Source: a virus. From it: a DNA stretch of 64,000 nt. Location: IMG/VR virus record IMGVR_UViG_3300027996_002186, positions 310,001-374,000 of that record; one strand, written 5' to 3'. Shown piece after piece: positions 35,354 to 44,355 of the stretch (position 1 is its first letter; the number at the start of each line of letters is the position of its first letter). The notes under the pieces are model-generated. The model did no database searches. It had not been told where the DNA came from and was given only the letters and a program-made list of their open reading frames with translations. Made by a program: the position numbers and the translations under genes.

Positions 35354-35359
35354 ATCATG

Positions 35360-35369
35360 TATATATTTT
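35360..35369 (-). promoter_or_regulatory. Late-promoter-like motif AAAATATATA
   Basis: Minus-strand AAAATATATA, CATGAT, ATG. The 6-base spacing is slightly longer than the usual 4. It would drive the three polyprotein genes 35353 to 31606. Confidence 0.4.
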
Positions 35370-35401
35370 ATTTCTATGATGGAAAAACAGAAAATATTCC
35401 T

Positions 35402-35409
35402 TATATTCG
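35402..35409 (+). promoter_or_regulatory. Host-type -7 element (variant)
   Basis: TATATTCG, one base off TATATTTG, 23 bases before the ATG at 35433. No TTG at -33 is clear. Confidence 0.4.
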
Positions 35410-35432
35410 TAATAACTTAAAGATATAAAATT

Positions 35433-35606
35433 ATGGAACAAAGATATTCAATGAAGGAAGTAATGAAGCAAAAATTCGGTGAAACTGAAAAAAACATCAA
35501 AACTAACCAAGCTACTAAAAGGGCTTCTAAAAAAGCTTCTAAATCAAAAGGTGGTAAATACACAGTGAAAGTTGTGGATGGTGTTAAGTATATGATACTT
35601 AAATAA
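35433..35606 (+). CDS. Small basic protein
   Basis: 57 residues (MEQRYSMKEVMKQKFGETEK...), rich in Lys/Ser/Ala in the middle (ATKRASKKASKSKGGKY) and ending KVVDGVKYMILK. Short, basic and behind a host-type promoter element: an early DNA- or RNA-binding protein is plausible. Its stop shares a base with the next ATG (TAATG at 35604-35608). Confidence 0.55.
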   Translation: MEQRYSMKEVMKQKFGETEKNIKTNQATKRASKKASKSKGGKYTVKVVDGVKYMILK

Positions 35607-35908
35607 TGTTTAGTACTAAAGATATAAACCAAAATTATATTCTTGTTTACTTAAATTACAGGAAGCTTCCAAATATGGATCATAAAGAAGATTCGATGTC
35701 TTCTGGTTCAGACGTTCTTACATTAGATGATTTTAATATGGTTGAGGGTAGAATGTATAATGACGAACAGACTGTTAATATACAACCAATTACTGGTAAA
35801 TTCATACCCTTTACATTAACCGAAACCTATTATAAGGATGTTGTTTTACATATAGCATTATTTGAAAGAGATAGGAAAATAGATAATATAATAAAAAAAG
35901 AGACTTAA
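35606..35908 (+). CDS. Hypothetical protein
   Basis: 100 residues, no recognised domain; central SGSDVLTLDDFNMVEGRMYN and two beta strands. Translationally coupled to the small basic protein and followed at once by a terminator, so the two form a compact plus-strand unit inside a minus-strand region. Confidence 0.6.
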   Translation: MFSTKDINQNYILVYLNYRKLPNMDHKEDSMSSGSDVLTLDDFNMVEGRMYNDEQTVNIQPITGKFIPFTLTETYYKDVVLHIALFERDRKIDNIIKKET

Positions 35909-35920
35909 AGGTCTCTTTTT
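35895..35920. terminator. Bidirectional intrinsic terminator
   Basis: AAAAAGAGAC and GTCTCTTTTT with a short loop; T-runs on both strands. It serves the plus-strand gene ending at 35908 and the minus-strand gene ending at 35924. Confidence 0.8.
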
Positions 35921-35923
35921 TAT

Positions 35924-36193
35924 TTAGTTTAAGTTGTAGTTAAATATTGGTGTTTCATCTTCATAATCATCATCCTCAGCGTCTGTATCGAAATCAAATC
36001 CCATACTTACTAAGTAACTCATAACTTCATCAGTTAATTTCATGTTAGCATTTCTTTCTTCCATATAGTTGTCAAACATACCAACAGTAAATTGACCCCT
36101 TTCTTCTCTAAGTTTTATTAACTTAGGTAATAGGTCTTTAGCAATGTCTTCTGCTAAGTTTGAATGTGATTCAAATGTTTTTAAATGCTTCAT
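35924..36193 (-). CDS. Putative capsid-targeted small acidic protein
   Basis: 89 residues. Leader MKHLKTFES, cut predicted after Glu8, then an 80-residue acidic mature part ending DDDYEDETPIFNYNLN. No known motif. It overlaps the C-terminus of the next upstream gene by 23 bases and is last in the 37353-35924 operon. Confidence 0.62.
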   Translation of the reverse strand: MKHLKTFESHSNLAEDIAKDLLPKLIKLREERGQFTVGMFDNYMEERNANMKLTDEVMSYLVSMGFDFDTDAEDDDYEDETPIFNYNLN

Positions 36194-36620
36194 TGTCTAA
36201 CTCTGTTTTAATTTTCTCAAATGGTTTGTGGTATTGAGAGTCAATTACTTCAAAGAAGTTTTTCCAACCATCTCCCCTATAATTAAACAACAAGGTACTT
36301 TCTTTGTCTTTACTATTAAATATGTATCTTAACCTTGAACCTACTTTTTTCCGGGTGTAGAAATTAAGCAATGGAATTTCAGCCATTAATTGGTTTGAAC
36401 CCATACCCTTAATGAACTCAACTTCAATCGGTCCAGTAATATATTCTTCTTCTCTAGGTGGTGAATCTGGATGAAAAATCGTTGCTCCGTATCTTCGGTT
36501 TAGGTCATCGATATTAATTTTATAATCGAAATTAAGATTCTTCGTCAATATATTTGTTTCTACCTTTTCACCACCATAAGATGATTCGTTAAATTTTTCA
36601 AATTTATTTAAATATTTCAT
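36171..36620 (-). CDS. Putative capsid-targeted protein
   Basis: 149 residues. Leader MKYLNKFEKFNES, cut predicted after Glu12. The mature part has strands around NLNFDYKINIDDLN and LLFNYRGDGWKNFF; no family recognised. ATG overlaps the stop at 36617 (ATGA). Confidence 0.62.
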   Translation of the reverse strand: MKYLNKFEKFNESSYGGEKVETNILTKNLNFDYKINIDDLNRRYGATIFHPDSPPREEEYITGPIEVEFIKGMGSNQLMAEIPLLNFYTRKKVGSRLRYIFNSKDKESTLLFNYRGDGWKNFFEVIDSQYHKPFEKIKTELDNEAFKNI

Positions 36621-36907
36621 TGTTTAATCTTTGTAACTTTTTTACCACCGAATGGTCCACTTAAATGTTTTAAGTTCCAAGATGGTATGAATTTCTTATT
36701 AGCTTTTTCATAATCTTCATAAGATTCAATGCCTGTATCAATAGGATTATGAATATATTGTATATTAGCACCTTCTTTATTCATATCAGAGATTCTATCA
36801 CCGATATCAGTACCTTTAGTTAACTTTCTTAACCTTTTAAGTTGGTCAACAGTGTGTTGCCTTGGTAGTGATTCGTTTATCTCACTAAATCTTTTTAAGT
36901 ATTTCAT
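36617..36907 (-). CDS. Putative capsid-targeted small basic protein
   Basis: 96 residues. Leader MKYLKRFSEINES, predicted cut after Glu12. The ~84-residue mature product is basic (RQHTVDQLKRLRKLTKG, ending GGKKVTKIKQ), the size and charge of T4 internal proteins I-III. Overlapping start/stop with both neighbours. Confidence 0.63.
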   Translation of the reverse strand: MKYLKRFSEINESLPRQHTVDQLKRLRKLTKGTDIGDRISDMNKEGANIQYIHNPIDTGIESYEDYEKANKKFIPSWNLKHLSGPFGGKKVTKIKQ

Positions 36908-37353
36908 AATTTGTTTATTTCATCTATTTTTACTTGTAGTGTATCTATTTTTGATTTTAGACCACTTGTTATATCTTCTTTAGATATTTTAGTGACAATC
37001 CAATCACCATAATAATCACCACCATCATAAACTCTATCATCTTTTGGATCCATAATTATTTTGAAAAACTCTCCTTCAAAAAACAAAAAATTTCCTAAAT
37101 CTGATTTATACATTTTTTGAATTCTGTAACCATCATCATTAATTATAAAGACCTTACCTTCTTCTTTAGCTCTTTTCATACAATATTCAGCTAAACTTTC
37201 TAAGTTAATTCCTGGTGTTCTTGGATTTGACCAAACCTTTTTAGATATTTCTTTATATTCATCTTCTCTTGAAGGAACATTACCATATTCAGATGCTTCA
37301 CCATTATCAATATAATCTTTAACATTTTCGTTAAATTTCTTTAAATGTTTCAT
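36904..37353 (-). CDS. Putative capsid-targeted protein, operon head
   Basis: 149 residues. Leader MKHLKKFNEN, cut predicted after Glu9. Mature part: mixed alpha/beta with FIINDDGYRIQKMYKSDLGN and a helical end. First of four overlapping leader-bearing genes. A TTTAATATATA motif lies about 20 bases upstream, farther than at the leaderless-type starts. Confidence 0.62.
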   Translation of the reverse strand: MKHLKKFNENVKDYIDNGEASEYGNVPSREDEYKEISKKVWSNPRTPGINLESLAEYCMKRAKEEGKVFIINDDGYRIQKMYKSDLGNFLFFEGEFFKIIMDPKDDRVYDGGDYYGDWIVTKISKEDITSGLKSKIDTLQVKIDEINKL

Positions 37354-37393
37354 AATAAAATTATTTTATGTTTTATATATTAAATTTTAGCAA

Positions 37394-37423
37394 CAAAAAA
37401 ACCCACCTCATAAGAAGTGGGTT
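37394..37423 (-). terminator. Intrinsic terminator after nrdB
   Basis: On the minus strand AACCCAC, a 10-base loop, GTGGGTT and seven T. It lies about 25 bases beyond the nrdB stop. Confidence 0.8.
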
Positions 37424-37447
37424 AATTAACCTTGTCGAGTAATTTAA

Positions 37448-38413
37448 TTAAAAATCATCAGAAAGGTTATCATAATCAATGTTAGTATTAGATGCTTTTT
37501 GATATTCAGATACTCTTTTCTCAAAGAAGTTACTTTTATTCTGTAAAGATAACATATCCATAAAGTCAAATGGGTTCTCAGCGTGATACACTTTAGAACA
37601 TCCTAATTCAATTAACCAATAATCAGCAACGTACTCGATGTATTGTTGCATTAATACCTCATTCATTCCGATAAGAGCAACTGGTAAAGAATCTGTTACA
37701 AACTCTTTTTCGATTTCAACGGCTTCACAAATGATTTCTTTAATACGTTCTTCACTTACTTTGTTTTGAATGTATTTGTTGTGTAATAAACAAGCAAATA
37801 AACAATGAAGTCCTTCATCTCTTGATATCAACTCATTTGAGAATGTTAATCCAGGCATTAACCCTCTTTTCTTTAACCAGAAGATAGAACAGAATGAACC
37901 AGAGAAGAATATACCTTCAACTGCCGCAAATGCTATAAGTCTTTCAGCAAAAGATTCAGAATCAATCCACTTCAAGGCCCATTGAGCTTTCTTTTGAACA
38001 GAATCAATTGTATCAATAGCATTGAATAAATGGTCCTTTTCTTTATTATCCTTTATATAAGTATCAATTAATAATGAGTATGTTTCTGAGTGAATATTCT
38101 CGATTGTTAATTGGAAACCATAAAAGAATTTAGCTTCTGGATATTGAACTTCTTTAACAAAATTCTCAGCCAGATTTTCATTAACGATACCATCAGATGC
38201 CGCAAAAAATGCTAATACGTTCTTTATATAATGTCTTTCATCATCATTAAGTTTTTCTTCCCAATCAGTCATGTCTTGTGACAAGTCAATTTCTTCTGAT
38301 GTCCAGAATGAATGTTCTGCTGTTTTGTACATTTCCCAAATGTCGTGATATTTTAGTGGGAATACCACAAACCTACCAGGGTTCTCTGTTAATATGTGTT
38401 CTTGTTCTACCAT
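37448..38413 (-). CDS. nrdB: Ribonucleotide reductase class I beta subunit
   Basis: 321 residues. Metal and radical residues are in place: [40 protein letters not shown] (E-x-x-H plus radical Tyr), [13 protein letters not shown] and [14 protein letters not shown] (E-x-x-H). C-terminal [11 protein letters not shown] is the alpha-subunit docking tail. Makes dNTPs with an NrdA not in this window. A TTAATATATA motif is about 23 bases before the start. Confidence 0.95.
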   Translation of the reverse strand: MVEQEHILTENPGRFVVFPLKYHDIWEMYKTAEHSFWTSEEIDLSQDMTDWEEKLNDDERHYIKNVLAFFAASDGIVNENLAENFVKEVQYPEAKFFYGFQLTIENIHSETYSLLIDTYIKDNKEKDHLFNAIDTIDSVQKKAQWALKWIDSESFAERLIAFAAVEGIFFSGSFCSIFWLKKRGLMPGLTFSNELISRDEGLHCLFACLLHNKYIQNKVSEERIKEIICEAVEIEKEFVTDSLPVALIGMNEVLMQQYIEYVADYWLIELGCSKVYHAENPFDFMDMLSLQNKSNFFEKRVSEYQKASNTNIDYDNLSDDF

Positions 38414-38484
38414 TTAAATAATTTATTTATGTGTATTATATATTAATTATATCTAATTGTTTAGACTTTATTGGGGTTTTTATC

Positions 38485-38492
38485 TATATTTG
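38485..38492 (+). promoter_or_regulatory. Host-type -7 element
   Basis: TATATTTG followed by TAGGAGAATAA; ATG at 38517, 25 bases on. The AGGAG just after it could act as a ribosome site, though Bacteroidota rarely rely on one. No TTG at a standard distance. Confidence 0.5.
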
Positions 38493-38516
38493 TAGGAGAA
38501 TAATTAAAAAAGTTTT

Positions 38517-39092
38517 ATGGGAAATGAAAAGAAAGATAAGAGAGCGAGATGGTCTCAATACCCCAATAGGTTAAATGATGCCTTAATTAGTAATGTTCAT
38601 GCAAATCAATTAGATAATCTAAAATTTAACGTTTCTTCACTAAGATCTGATTTATTCAATGATAAATTAAAAAGAAAGCTATTATCATTATCAATATCAA
38701 ATGGATCAAAAGATTGTGCTTTATTCTTAATAGAACAAGGATCTATTTGTAATCCCTATCTCATACCATCAGAGTGTAGATATGATAAGATAGATGTTGT
38801 ATGTGATATCTTGGAAGAGTTGATGAACGAATACCCACAAAGTTTCACACCAGTAGATTTTGGAACAAATATAAACTTCATGGGTAAGAAAGTGTTAATT
38901 AAGAGGATACTAGACCCTTCTAAGGTAGTTGATAATCCCGGAAGAGTTGATTATTTAATGAAAAATACACATTTTTTTGATACTAAAGATATAAAGGAAG
39001 TAATAAACGAAGAATTTAAAAGTAATCCTGAAAAATGGAGTTCTCTTATATCATTATTAAGAGATATTAAATTAAAAGAATTAGGAATATGA
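38517..39092 (+). CDS. Hypothetical, weakly ankyrin-like
   Basis: 191 residues. A basic N-terminus (KKDKRARWSQYPNRLN) and one stretch, KLLSLSISNGSKDCALFLIEQG, resembling a single ankyrin helix pair, with later DYLMKNTHFFDTKDIKEVI as a possible second. Too diverged to be sure. Overlaps the next gene by 4 bases (ATGA). Confidence 0.6.
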   Translation: MGNEKKDKRARWSQYPNRLNDALISNVHANQLDNLKFNVSSLRSDLFNDKLKRKLLSLSISNGSKDCALFLIEQGSICNPYLIPSECRYDKIDVVCDILEELMNEYPQSFTPVDFGTNINFMGKKVLIKRILDPSKVVDNPGRVDYLMKNTHFFDTKDIKEVINEEFKSNPEKWSSLISLLRDIKLKELGI

Positions 39093-39475
39093 AATTAATC
39101 TATAAAGATGATAAGTACCCTTGTGTACTAAAAAGTGAAATGAGGAAAGATATGTGGTATTCAATGGAACCTGTTAAATTAACAGTTACTATACCATTAA
39201 CAGAATATTTCGAAATGAGAAAAGATATAACTGATAGCCAGAATAATTTTCATTTCAGGCTATTGGTTGATAAGAATGATAAATTAAAGAATTTTAATGA
39301 TAAATTCGAAAGTGGGTTGTGGGTTGTTGATACTCAATTTGAGAGATCAACAATATCATCTAGTTTTGGTAAAGGTGTTGTTAAAGTAACATTCAAATTA
39401 CATATATCAGAAAGAGAGCTTAGTGATAAAAGTGAATTAAGAGATTTTATAATGTACGACTTATTTAAAAAGTGA
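39089..39475 (+). CDS. Hypothetical beta-rich protein
   Basis: 128 residues with alternating strands (PVKLTVTIPLTEYFEMRKD, LWVVDTQFERSTI, GVVKVTFKLHISE). No family recognised. Coupled to the previous gene; a terminator overlaps its last codon. Confidence 0.6.
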   Translation: MKLIYKDDKYPCVLKSEMRKDMWYSMEPVKLTVTIPLTEYFEMRKDITDSQNNFHFRLLVDKNDKLKNFNDKFESGLWVVDTQFERSTISSSFGKGVVKVTFKLHISERELSDKSELRDFIMYDLFKK

Positions 39476-39503
39476 AAAGACTGAGTAGCGAATTCAGTCT
39501 TTT
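39475..39503 (+). terminator. Intrinsic terminator
   Basis: AAAAGACTGA, loop GTAGCGAAT, TCAGTCTTTT. It starts at the stop codon of the gene ending at 39475. Confidence 0.75.
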
Positions 39504-39504
39504 C

Positions 39505-39555
39505 TATTAGCGTAACTAATACCGGTCCTAAAGATTGGGGCTATTGCCCTCCGGT
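39505..39555 (+). ncRNA. Compact structured RNA element of unknown type
   Basis: TATTAG (39505-39510) pairs with CTAATA (39516-39521); ACCGG (39521-39525) pairs with CCGGT (39551-39555) around GGGC-TATT-GCCC (39538-39549). It is locally GC-rich in an AT-rich gap between genes. It could be a riboswitch-like leader or small RNA. The following 39556-39641 stretch shows nothing more. Confidence 0.4.
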
Positions 39556-39641
39556 TCGTGTAATATATATAAACTTTTAAATCTTTAGTCTAAACTTTTA
39601 TAGTAATTAATACTAATATTATAGTAAATTAAACGAAAAAT

Positions 39642-39950
39642 ATGATAAAGCACGAAATAAGAGTAGAATTGACAAACAAAGATGATTTAATGAAAATCAT
39701 TGATAAATCTTACTTCAAAGAAGGTTTTGGTGGTAAGATAACAGATTCTAAAAAAAACTTCATAAAAATTGAGGATGATGTGAATGTGGCTATCTTTAGT
39801 GGATTACACAACGCCACTGTTAAAGTAATGAATGAGGAATTAATAGATGGATCTATGAGATTTCTAATTGAGGATGATGATAAAGGAATAAGACTTTATC
39901 CAATATCAATATACTGTATCAAAGTAGAGGATAAATATTCTTTCTATTGA
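39642..39950 (+). CDS. Hypothetical small protein
   Basis: 102 residues; IKIEDDVNVAIFSGLHNATV and a beta-hairpin C-terminus. No recognised family. The structured RNA element lies about 90 bases upstream and could regulate it. The next gene's ATG begins two bases after its stop codon. Confidence 0.6.
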   Translation: MIKHEIRVELTNKDDLMKIIDKSYFKEGFGGKITDSKKNFIKIEDDVNVAIFSGLHNATVKVMNEELIDGSMRFLIEDDDKGIRLYPISIYCIKVEDKYSFY

Positions 39951-39951
39951 T

Positions 39952-40068
39952 ATGAAAAAAATATACGAATATTTCTTCAAAGTTAATAATGGTGGCACTA
40001 TACCATTATCTTATATAATACTATTTATTGCTGCTTTAATGACTGCTCTAATAGTTTTCAAAAACTAA
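39952..40068 (+). CDS. 38-residue membrane micro-protein
   Basis: MKKIYEYFFKVNNGGTIPLS followed by a single hydrophobic helix (SYIILFIAALMTALIVF) and a Lys-Asn end. A single-pass inner-membrane protein, N-terminus likely inside. Small enough to be a lysis regulator or inhibitor, but nothing in the sequence decides this. Confidence 0.55.
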   Translation: MKKIYEYFFKVNNGGTIPLSYIILFIAALMTALIVFKN

Positions 40069-40077
40069 AACCACAAA

Positions 40078-41130
40078 ATGGATATTAAATTAGATTGGAA
40101 TGATGTTTCAATAGTGCCTTCTGAATTGAGTTCAATCTCTTCAAGATCAGAGATAAACCCATTAAAAGATGGTAAACTACCATTGTTTACAGCACCAATG
40201 GATACAGTTATTGATGATACAAACATACAACACTTTGTTGGTAATACTAATATTTGTTTACCTCGTCATGTAAAATACAATGTGTTAACTAAAGTATATA
40301 ATTCTAGTTGGATGAATGATGGTTGTGATTCTTTTTTCTTTTCTTATGGATTGGATGAAATAATTGAACTATTTGAAAATGGTTCTAAATTACCACCAAG
40401 AGTTTTGATTGATGTGGCTAACGGTCATATGCAAAAGCTTTATGATATATCTAAGAGAATCAAAGAAAAATTCGGAAATGATATTGAGTTAATGGTTGGT
40501 AATATTGCTAATCCAAATACTTATAGAAAGTACTGTGAAATTGGTGTTGATTATATTAGAGTTGGTATTGGTGGTGGGTCTGCTTGTACTACATCAGCTA
40601 ATGTTTCTATACATTTTCCAATGGCATCTTTAATAGATGAGTGTGCTAAGATAAAATCAGAATTTGATAACCCAACCAAAATAATTGCGGATGGTGGATT
40701 CAGAAACTTTTCAGATATAATTAAAGCTTTGGCAATAGGTGCTGACTACGTTATGTTAGGTGGTATTCTAAATAAATCACTTGAAAGTTGTGGCACTACT
40801 TTTATGAAAGATAAAGATGGTCAATATGAAGAAGTTGATTTTGATACGGCTAATACAGCATTGAAGACGGGTGCGTCTGTTTATAAATATTATAGAGGTA
40901 TGTCAACTAAAGAAGTCCAAAAATCTTGGAATAGAGCTGAATTGAAAACTGGTGAAGGTATAACTAAATATAACTTGGTTGAATATACAATAGATGGTTG
41001 GTGTGAGAATTTCACTGATTACTTAAAGTCAGCTATGTCATATACTGGGTATCGAAGTTTATATGGGTTTGTTGGTGGACCAGAGTTTGTTCAAATAAGT
41101 CCAATGGCATTTAATAGATTCAATAAGTAA
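40078..41130 (+). CDS. IMP dehydrogenase/GMP reductase-like enzyme
   Basis: 350 residues, a TIM barrel with FTAPMDTVID, RVLIDVANGHMQ, ELMVGNIANP, VGIGGGSACTTSAN (catalytic Cys loop), IIADGGFRNFSDIIKAL and YVMLGG. CBS domains are absent, as in GMP reductase and some small IMPDH proteins. The C-terminal flap (KSAMSYTGYRSLYGF) is kept. It would adjust guanine nucleotide supply. The loop reads GGGSAC instead of the usual GPGS[IV]C. Confidence 0.82.
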   Translation: MDIKLDWNDVSIVPSELSSISSRSEINPLKDGKLPLFTAPMDTVIDDTNIQHFVGNTNICLPRHVKYNVLTKVYNSSWMNDGCDSFFFSYGLDEIIELFENGSKLPPRVLIDVANGHMQKLYDISKRIKEKFGNDIELMVGNIANPNTYRKYCEIGVDYIRVGIGGGSACTTSANVSIHFPMASLIDECAKIKSEFDNPTKIIADGGFRNFSDIIKALAIGADYVMLGGILNKSLESCGTTFMKDKDGQYEEVDFDTANTALKTGASVYKYYRGMSTKEVQKSWNRAELKTGEGITKYNLVEYTIDGWCENFTDYLKSAMSYTGYRSLYGFVGGPEFVQISPMAFNRFNK

Positions 41131-41131
41131 T

Positions 41132-41548
41132 CTACGGTTTTATTATGATATCTTTCATTAGTTTACCCCATTTGAATTGTATCATACCATAACATAATAT
41201 TTTACCATCATATTCATAATCAGGTTCTTTAGCTAAATCATATCTTATATCTGAGTATTTATCTTGTATTCTATTAATACAAGTTTCGATTTCTTTATAT
41301 ATTTCTAAATTTTTTTCGGTGTTTTTTATAAAGTCTGATACTTTACCATGTGCCGTACCGATACTAAATCCAGTTAATTTTTTATTTAATTTGTGTAAAG
41401 TGTTTAGGTCAAAATTAACATAACACTCTTTACCACCACTATATTCAAAATCAGATCCATCATCTATAAAATCAGCAAAAACTAATTTTATATAATCTGA
41501 TACTTCATCATTATCAACAGATTCGTTATATTTATTTAGATGTTTCAT
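41132..41548 (-). CDS. Putative capsid-targeted protein
   Basis: 138 residues from the ATG at 41548 (MKHLNKYNESVDNDE); a longer frame to 41626 exists but overlaps the gene at 41602. The leader predicts a cut after Glu8. TTTAATATATA ends 4 bases before this ATG, which supports the start. Mature part: helix, FSIGTAHGKVSDFIKN segment and a C-terminal strand pair; unknown function. Confidence 0.68.
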   Translation of the reverse strand: MKHLNKYNESVDNDEVSDYIKLVFADFIDDGSDFEYSGGKECYVNFDLNTLHKLNKKLTGFSIGTAHGKVSDFIKNTEKNLEIYKEIETCINRIQDKYSDIRYDLAKEPDYEYDGKILCYGMIQFKWGKLMKDIIIKP

Positions 41549-41552
41549 AAAG

Positions 41553-41563
41553 TATATATTAAA
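41553..41563 (-). promoter_or_regulatory. Late-promoter-like motif TTTAATATATA
   Basis: Minus-strand TTTAATATATA, CTTT, ATG. One of the best-placed examples of the motif. Confidence 0.5.
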
Positions 41564-41601
41564 TCTATTTTTTATATTTCCATATATTAAATTATGGTAA
41601 C

Positions 41602-42381
41602 CTATTTCTTCACCATGTAAAACCACGAACTATTACTCTGCCCTTTGACTTCTTCTTCGACTTCTTTAACTTCTGCTTGTCCTTGTGATATCAAATCAGT
41701 TGCTTGTATCTTAATACCACCGGGGAGCGTGAAATCGTATCTACCAACCATATTACCCAATTGTTGTTTAGCATATCCAACAATATACTTAAAGAATAAA
41801 TCATCTTTATATAAATTTTCTTTGGGTATATCAGCATAAGCTTCCATAATAACATGATATTCAACCGCTGTTAGTATATTAAGTCTATGATTTAATTGGT
41901 TAAAGTGGTATTTAAGTGTATATTTATTTAATTGGTTCATCATATCAGACATCGAATCTAATATAGTCTTATAAACACCTAATTCACCTATTGTGGTAAC
42001 GTAAGATGATAGATATGGTTGATTGGTAACACCTAAATTAACTGATAGGTTCGGAGTGTTTATACCTAATTGAAATAAAGAATCACCTCTAACCTCATAT
42101 AAATAAACAACTGATTGTATCTCACAAGGAACTTGTACAAAGTTATATTTTGTAAATTCTTCTGATGTAAATGCTTCTCTGTTTATAAAGAAATACATTT
42201 TTTGAACAGCGTATTGATAATTACGATAAAACCAAGGAAGTGCTCTTACTTCGATTATTTGTCTAATCGCCGCATCTGGTAATGTTTTCGGAAGTGAACA
42301 TGCAACATTCAATTCAAATTGAACCATATCAATAAGTTCATCTATTGTGTAACCTCCTTGGTAAGGAATATAATCAGCCAT
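41602..42381 (-). CDS. Probable virion structural protein (neck-like)
   Basis: 259 residues. An N-terminal GGYTIDELIDMVQFELNVAC segment and late KYIVGYAKQQLGNMVGRYDF, TLPGGIKIQ and DLISQGQAEVKEVEEE recall neck or head-completion proteins of T4-like phages, but I cannot name the gene. A TTAATATATA motif lies 19 bases upstream. Confidence 0.4.
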   Translation of the reverse strand: MADYIPYQGGYTIDELIDMVQFELNVACSLPKTLPDAAIRQIIEVRALPWFYRNYQYAVQKMYFFINREAFTSEEFTKYNFVQVPCEIQSVVYLYEVRGDSLFQLGINTPNLSVNLGVTNQPYLSSYVTTIGELGVYKTILDSMSDMMNQLNKYTLKYHFNQLNHRLNILTAVEYHVIMEAYADIPKENLYKDDLFFKYIVGYAKQQLGNMVGRYDFTLPGGIKIQATDLISQGQAEVKEVEEEVKGQSNSSWFYMVKK

Positions 42382-42447
42382 AAATATATTTATATTTCTT
42401 TATATATTAATTTGGTGATTTCAGTTATTTTTCATAGTTTTGATATT

Positions 42448-42627
42448 ATGAAAAAGTCCAAAATAATAAAAATCGGGAAAATTACTAGAGACCAACTTCT
42501 TAAATCTGAAAGAAAGATTTCTAGGGAAATTGAATTAGAAAGTTCAACTGGCTGGACTTGTATGCACAAAACTCATAAATCTAAGAAAACTTATACAAGA
42601 AACCCTAAGTATAAAACGGATTATTAA
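42448..42627 (+). CDS. Small basic conserved phage protein
   Basis: 59 residues from the ATG at 42448; a longer frame from 42319 overlaps the minus-strand gene. The sequence IGKITRDQLLKSERKISREI then HKTHKSKKTYTR is a pattern I have met in other phage small proteins; the His/Lys end suggests nucleic-acid contact. Function unknown. Confidence 0.6.
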   Translation: MKKSKIIKIGKITRDQLLKSERKISREIELESSTGWTCMHKTHKSKKTYTRNPKYKTDY

Positions 42628-42712
42628 TCAATACCCAATTCGGTTAACTTATTATCACGTTTAATGCAATAGATTCTAATTCCTTAATATCTTTAAATTT
42701 CATTCGGTATTC

Positions 42713-42898
42713 TTATCCATTAAATACTTTATTAATTTTATTTTTCCTATTACTTTGTTTAATATCGGTCCAAATATCTGAACGAAAAGTTAATGATTTC
42801 CACTCACCACTTTGAAAAATATAGTTATTTGATTCAATCGTGTTATAATAAATATCTCCTTCTATTGGATTCTCTGGTACTGTTGATAATACCAACAT
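42713..42898 (-). CDS. Small hypothetical protein
   Basis: 61 residues. PENPIEGDIYYNTIESNNYI with FQSGEWKSL resembles the short beta-repeat found at the end of phage fibre proteins (G-x-x-x-Y-x...W). Its ATG shares a base with the dnaJ stop (TAATG). Confidence 0.5.
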   Translation of the reverse strand: MLVLSTVPENPIEGDIYYNTIESNNYIFQSGEWKSLTFRSDIWTDIKQSNRKNKINKVFNG

Positions 42899-43989
42899 TA
42901 AGCTTCAAAATTCTTAGATCTCTTTAGTTTTTCAAGTATATACTTTTCATCCATTGAAATCTTCGTTGGTATTCTAATATTAACAACTACGAATAAATCA
43001 CCCAATCCTAAATTAACATCAGGTATACCTTTTCCAGAAACTCTTATAGTTCTTCCGTGAGGTGTTCCTTCATCGATAGTAATTGGTAATTCACCGTGTG
43101 GTGTTTTAACTTTAAGATGTGCTCCTAAGATAGCATCTATAACGGATACTTCTTTCTCAACAATTAAATTATTACTATCTCTTTTGAAATAGAATTCTCT
43201 GAGTTCATCTATCATAATATGTAAATCCCCAGGAACACCATCTCTTACATGATTACCATAACTTCTCATATTAAGTTGCATACCGGCAGAAACACCAGCC
43301 GGGATATCTACCTCAACAACTTCATCTTTAACACTTGTACCACTTCCGTGACAAACACCACATTTATTACTGATTTGTTTACCACCGCCTTGACAATCTG
43401 GACAAGTTGCTTGTTGTCTAACTTGTCCGAATGGTGTCTGTTGTAAAACCACTCTACTTCCTCTACCACCACAAGGAATACAATCTTTAACACCAGATCC
43501 TCCTTTACCAGAACAACTATTACAAGAATCCTGTCTCTTATATTTTATCTTCTTAGTAGTACCATTTAAGACATCCTCAATCGACAATGTAACTTTTATT
43601 CTTAAATCAGATCCTCTATTTTTCCTTCTTTGTTTTGGTCCGCCGAATTGTCCGCCGCTTCCGAAAATATCACCAAATTGACTAAAAATATCTTCCATAT
43701 TAAATCCATGACCATATTGACCACCGTCACCTCCTCCACCATTGGAGAATGGATTACCTTGTCCAAATGGACTACCACCTGGTCCATATCTATCATAACT
43801 TTCTCTCTTTTCTTTAGATGAGAGTGTATCATATGCTTCTGCTGCTTCTTTGAATTTAGATTCAGACTCAGCATTTCCTGGGTTTTTATCTGGGTGATGT
43901 TTCATCGCCATTTTGCGATAAGCTCTCTTAATCTGATCCTCAGATGCCGTCTTATCTACTCCTAGTGTGTTGTAATAATCTTTTGCCAT
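42898..43989 (-). CDS. dnaJ: DnaJ co-chaperone
   Basis: 363 residues, full type I DnaJ: J domain with HHPDKNPGN (HPD at ~residues 32-34), Gly/Phe-rich linker, four CxxCxGxG-like zinc motifs ([36 protein letters not shown]) and the C-terminal substrate domain. It would deliver substrates to DnaK (50461). Shares an operon with GrpE. Confidence 0.96.
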   Translation of the reverse strand: MAKDYYNTLGVDKTASEDQIKRAYRKMAMKHHPDKNPGNAESESKFKEAAEAYDTLSSKEKRESYDRYGPGGSPFGQGNPFSNGGGGDGGQYGHGFNMEDIFSQFGDIFGSGGQFGGPKQRRKNRGSDLRIKVTLSIEDVLNGTTKKIKYKRQDSCNSCSGKGGSGVKDCIPCGGRGSRVVLQQTPFGQVRQQATCPDCQGGGKQISNKCGVCHGSGTSVKDEVVEVDIPAGVSAGMQLNMRSYGNHVRDGVPGDLHIMIDELREFYFKRDSNNLIVEKEVSVIDAILGAHLKVKTPHGELPITIDEGTPHGRTIRVSGKGIPDVNLGLGDLFVVVNIRIPTKISMDEKYILEKLKRSKNFEA

Positions 43990-43992
43990 AAC

Positions 43993-44355
43993 TTATGCTA
44001 ATATCTTTGTTAGTTTAATATCTCTATATATTTGTTTGGTGCTATCCGTTAGTCTTATTTCTGTGTATTTACTATATTGTATAATAAATTGATCAACTCC
44101 GTTCTCTTTACTTATCCTATAATTCATAACAGGCATTTCCTCAATTATTTCCGCAAATACTGTTTCTATTTGAGATATTTTCAATTCTCCACTCACAACA
44201 TCAGTTAATCTATTACAAAAATAATCCATTAGTGGTGTTGCTGTTTCCACAACTTTTTTTAGAAATTTTTCACTATTATATCCACGGTTGACGCCAATTG
44301 GAATTCTACTTATCCCTAATCCTGGATTGGATATAACATACCAATCTACTATCAT
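43993..44355 (-). CDS. Hypothetical protein in the chaperone operon
   Basis: 120 residues; SNPGLGISRIPIGVNRG near the N-terminus and FIIQYSKYTEIRL near the end. Not recognised. Four-base ATGA overlap with the gene upstream and 3 bases from dnaJ. Confidence 0.6.
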   Translation of the reverse strand: MIVDWYVISNPGLGISRIPIGVNRGYNSEKFLKKVVETATPLMDYFCNRLTDVVSGELKISQIETVFAEIIEEMPVMNYRISKENGVDQFIIQYSKYTEIRLTDSTKQIYRDIKLTKILA

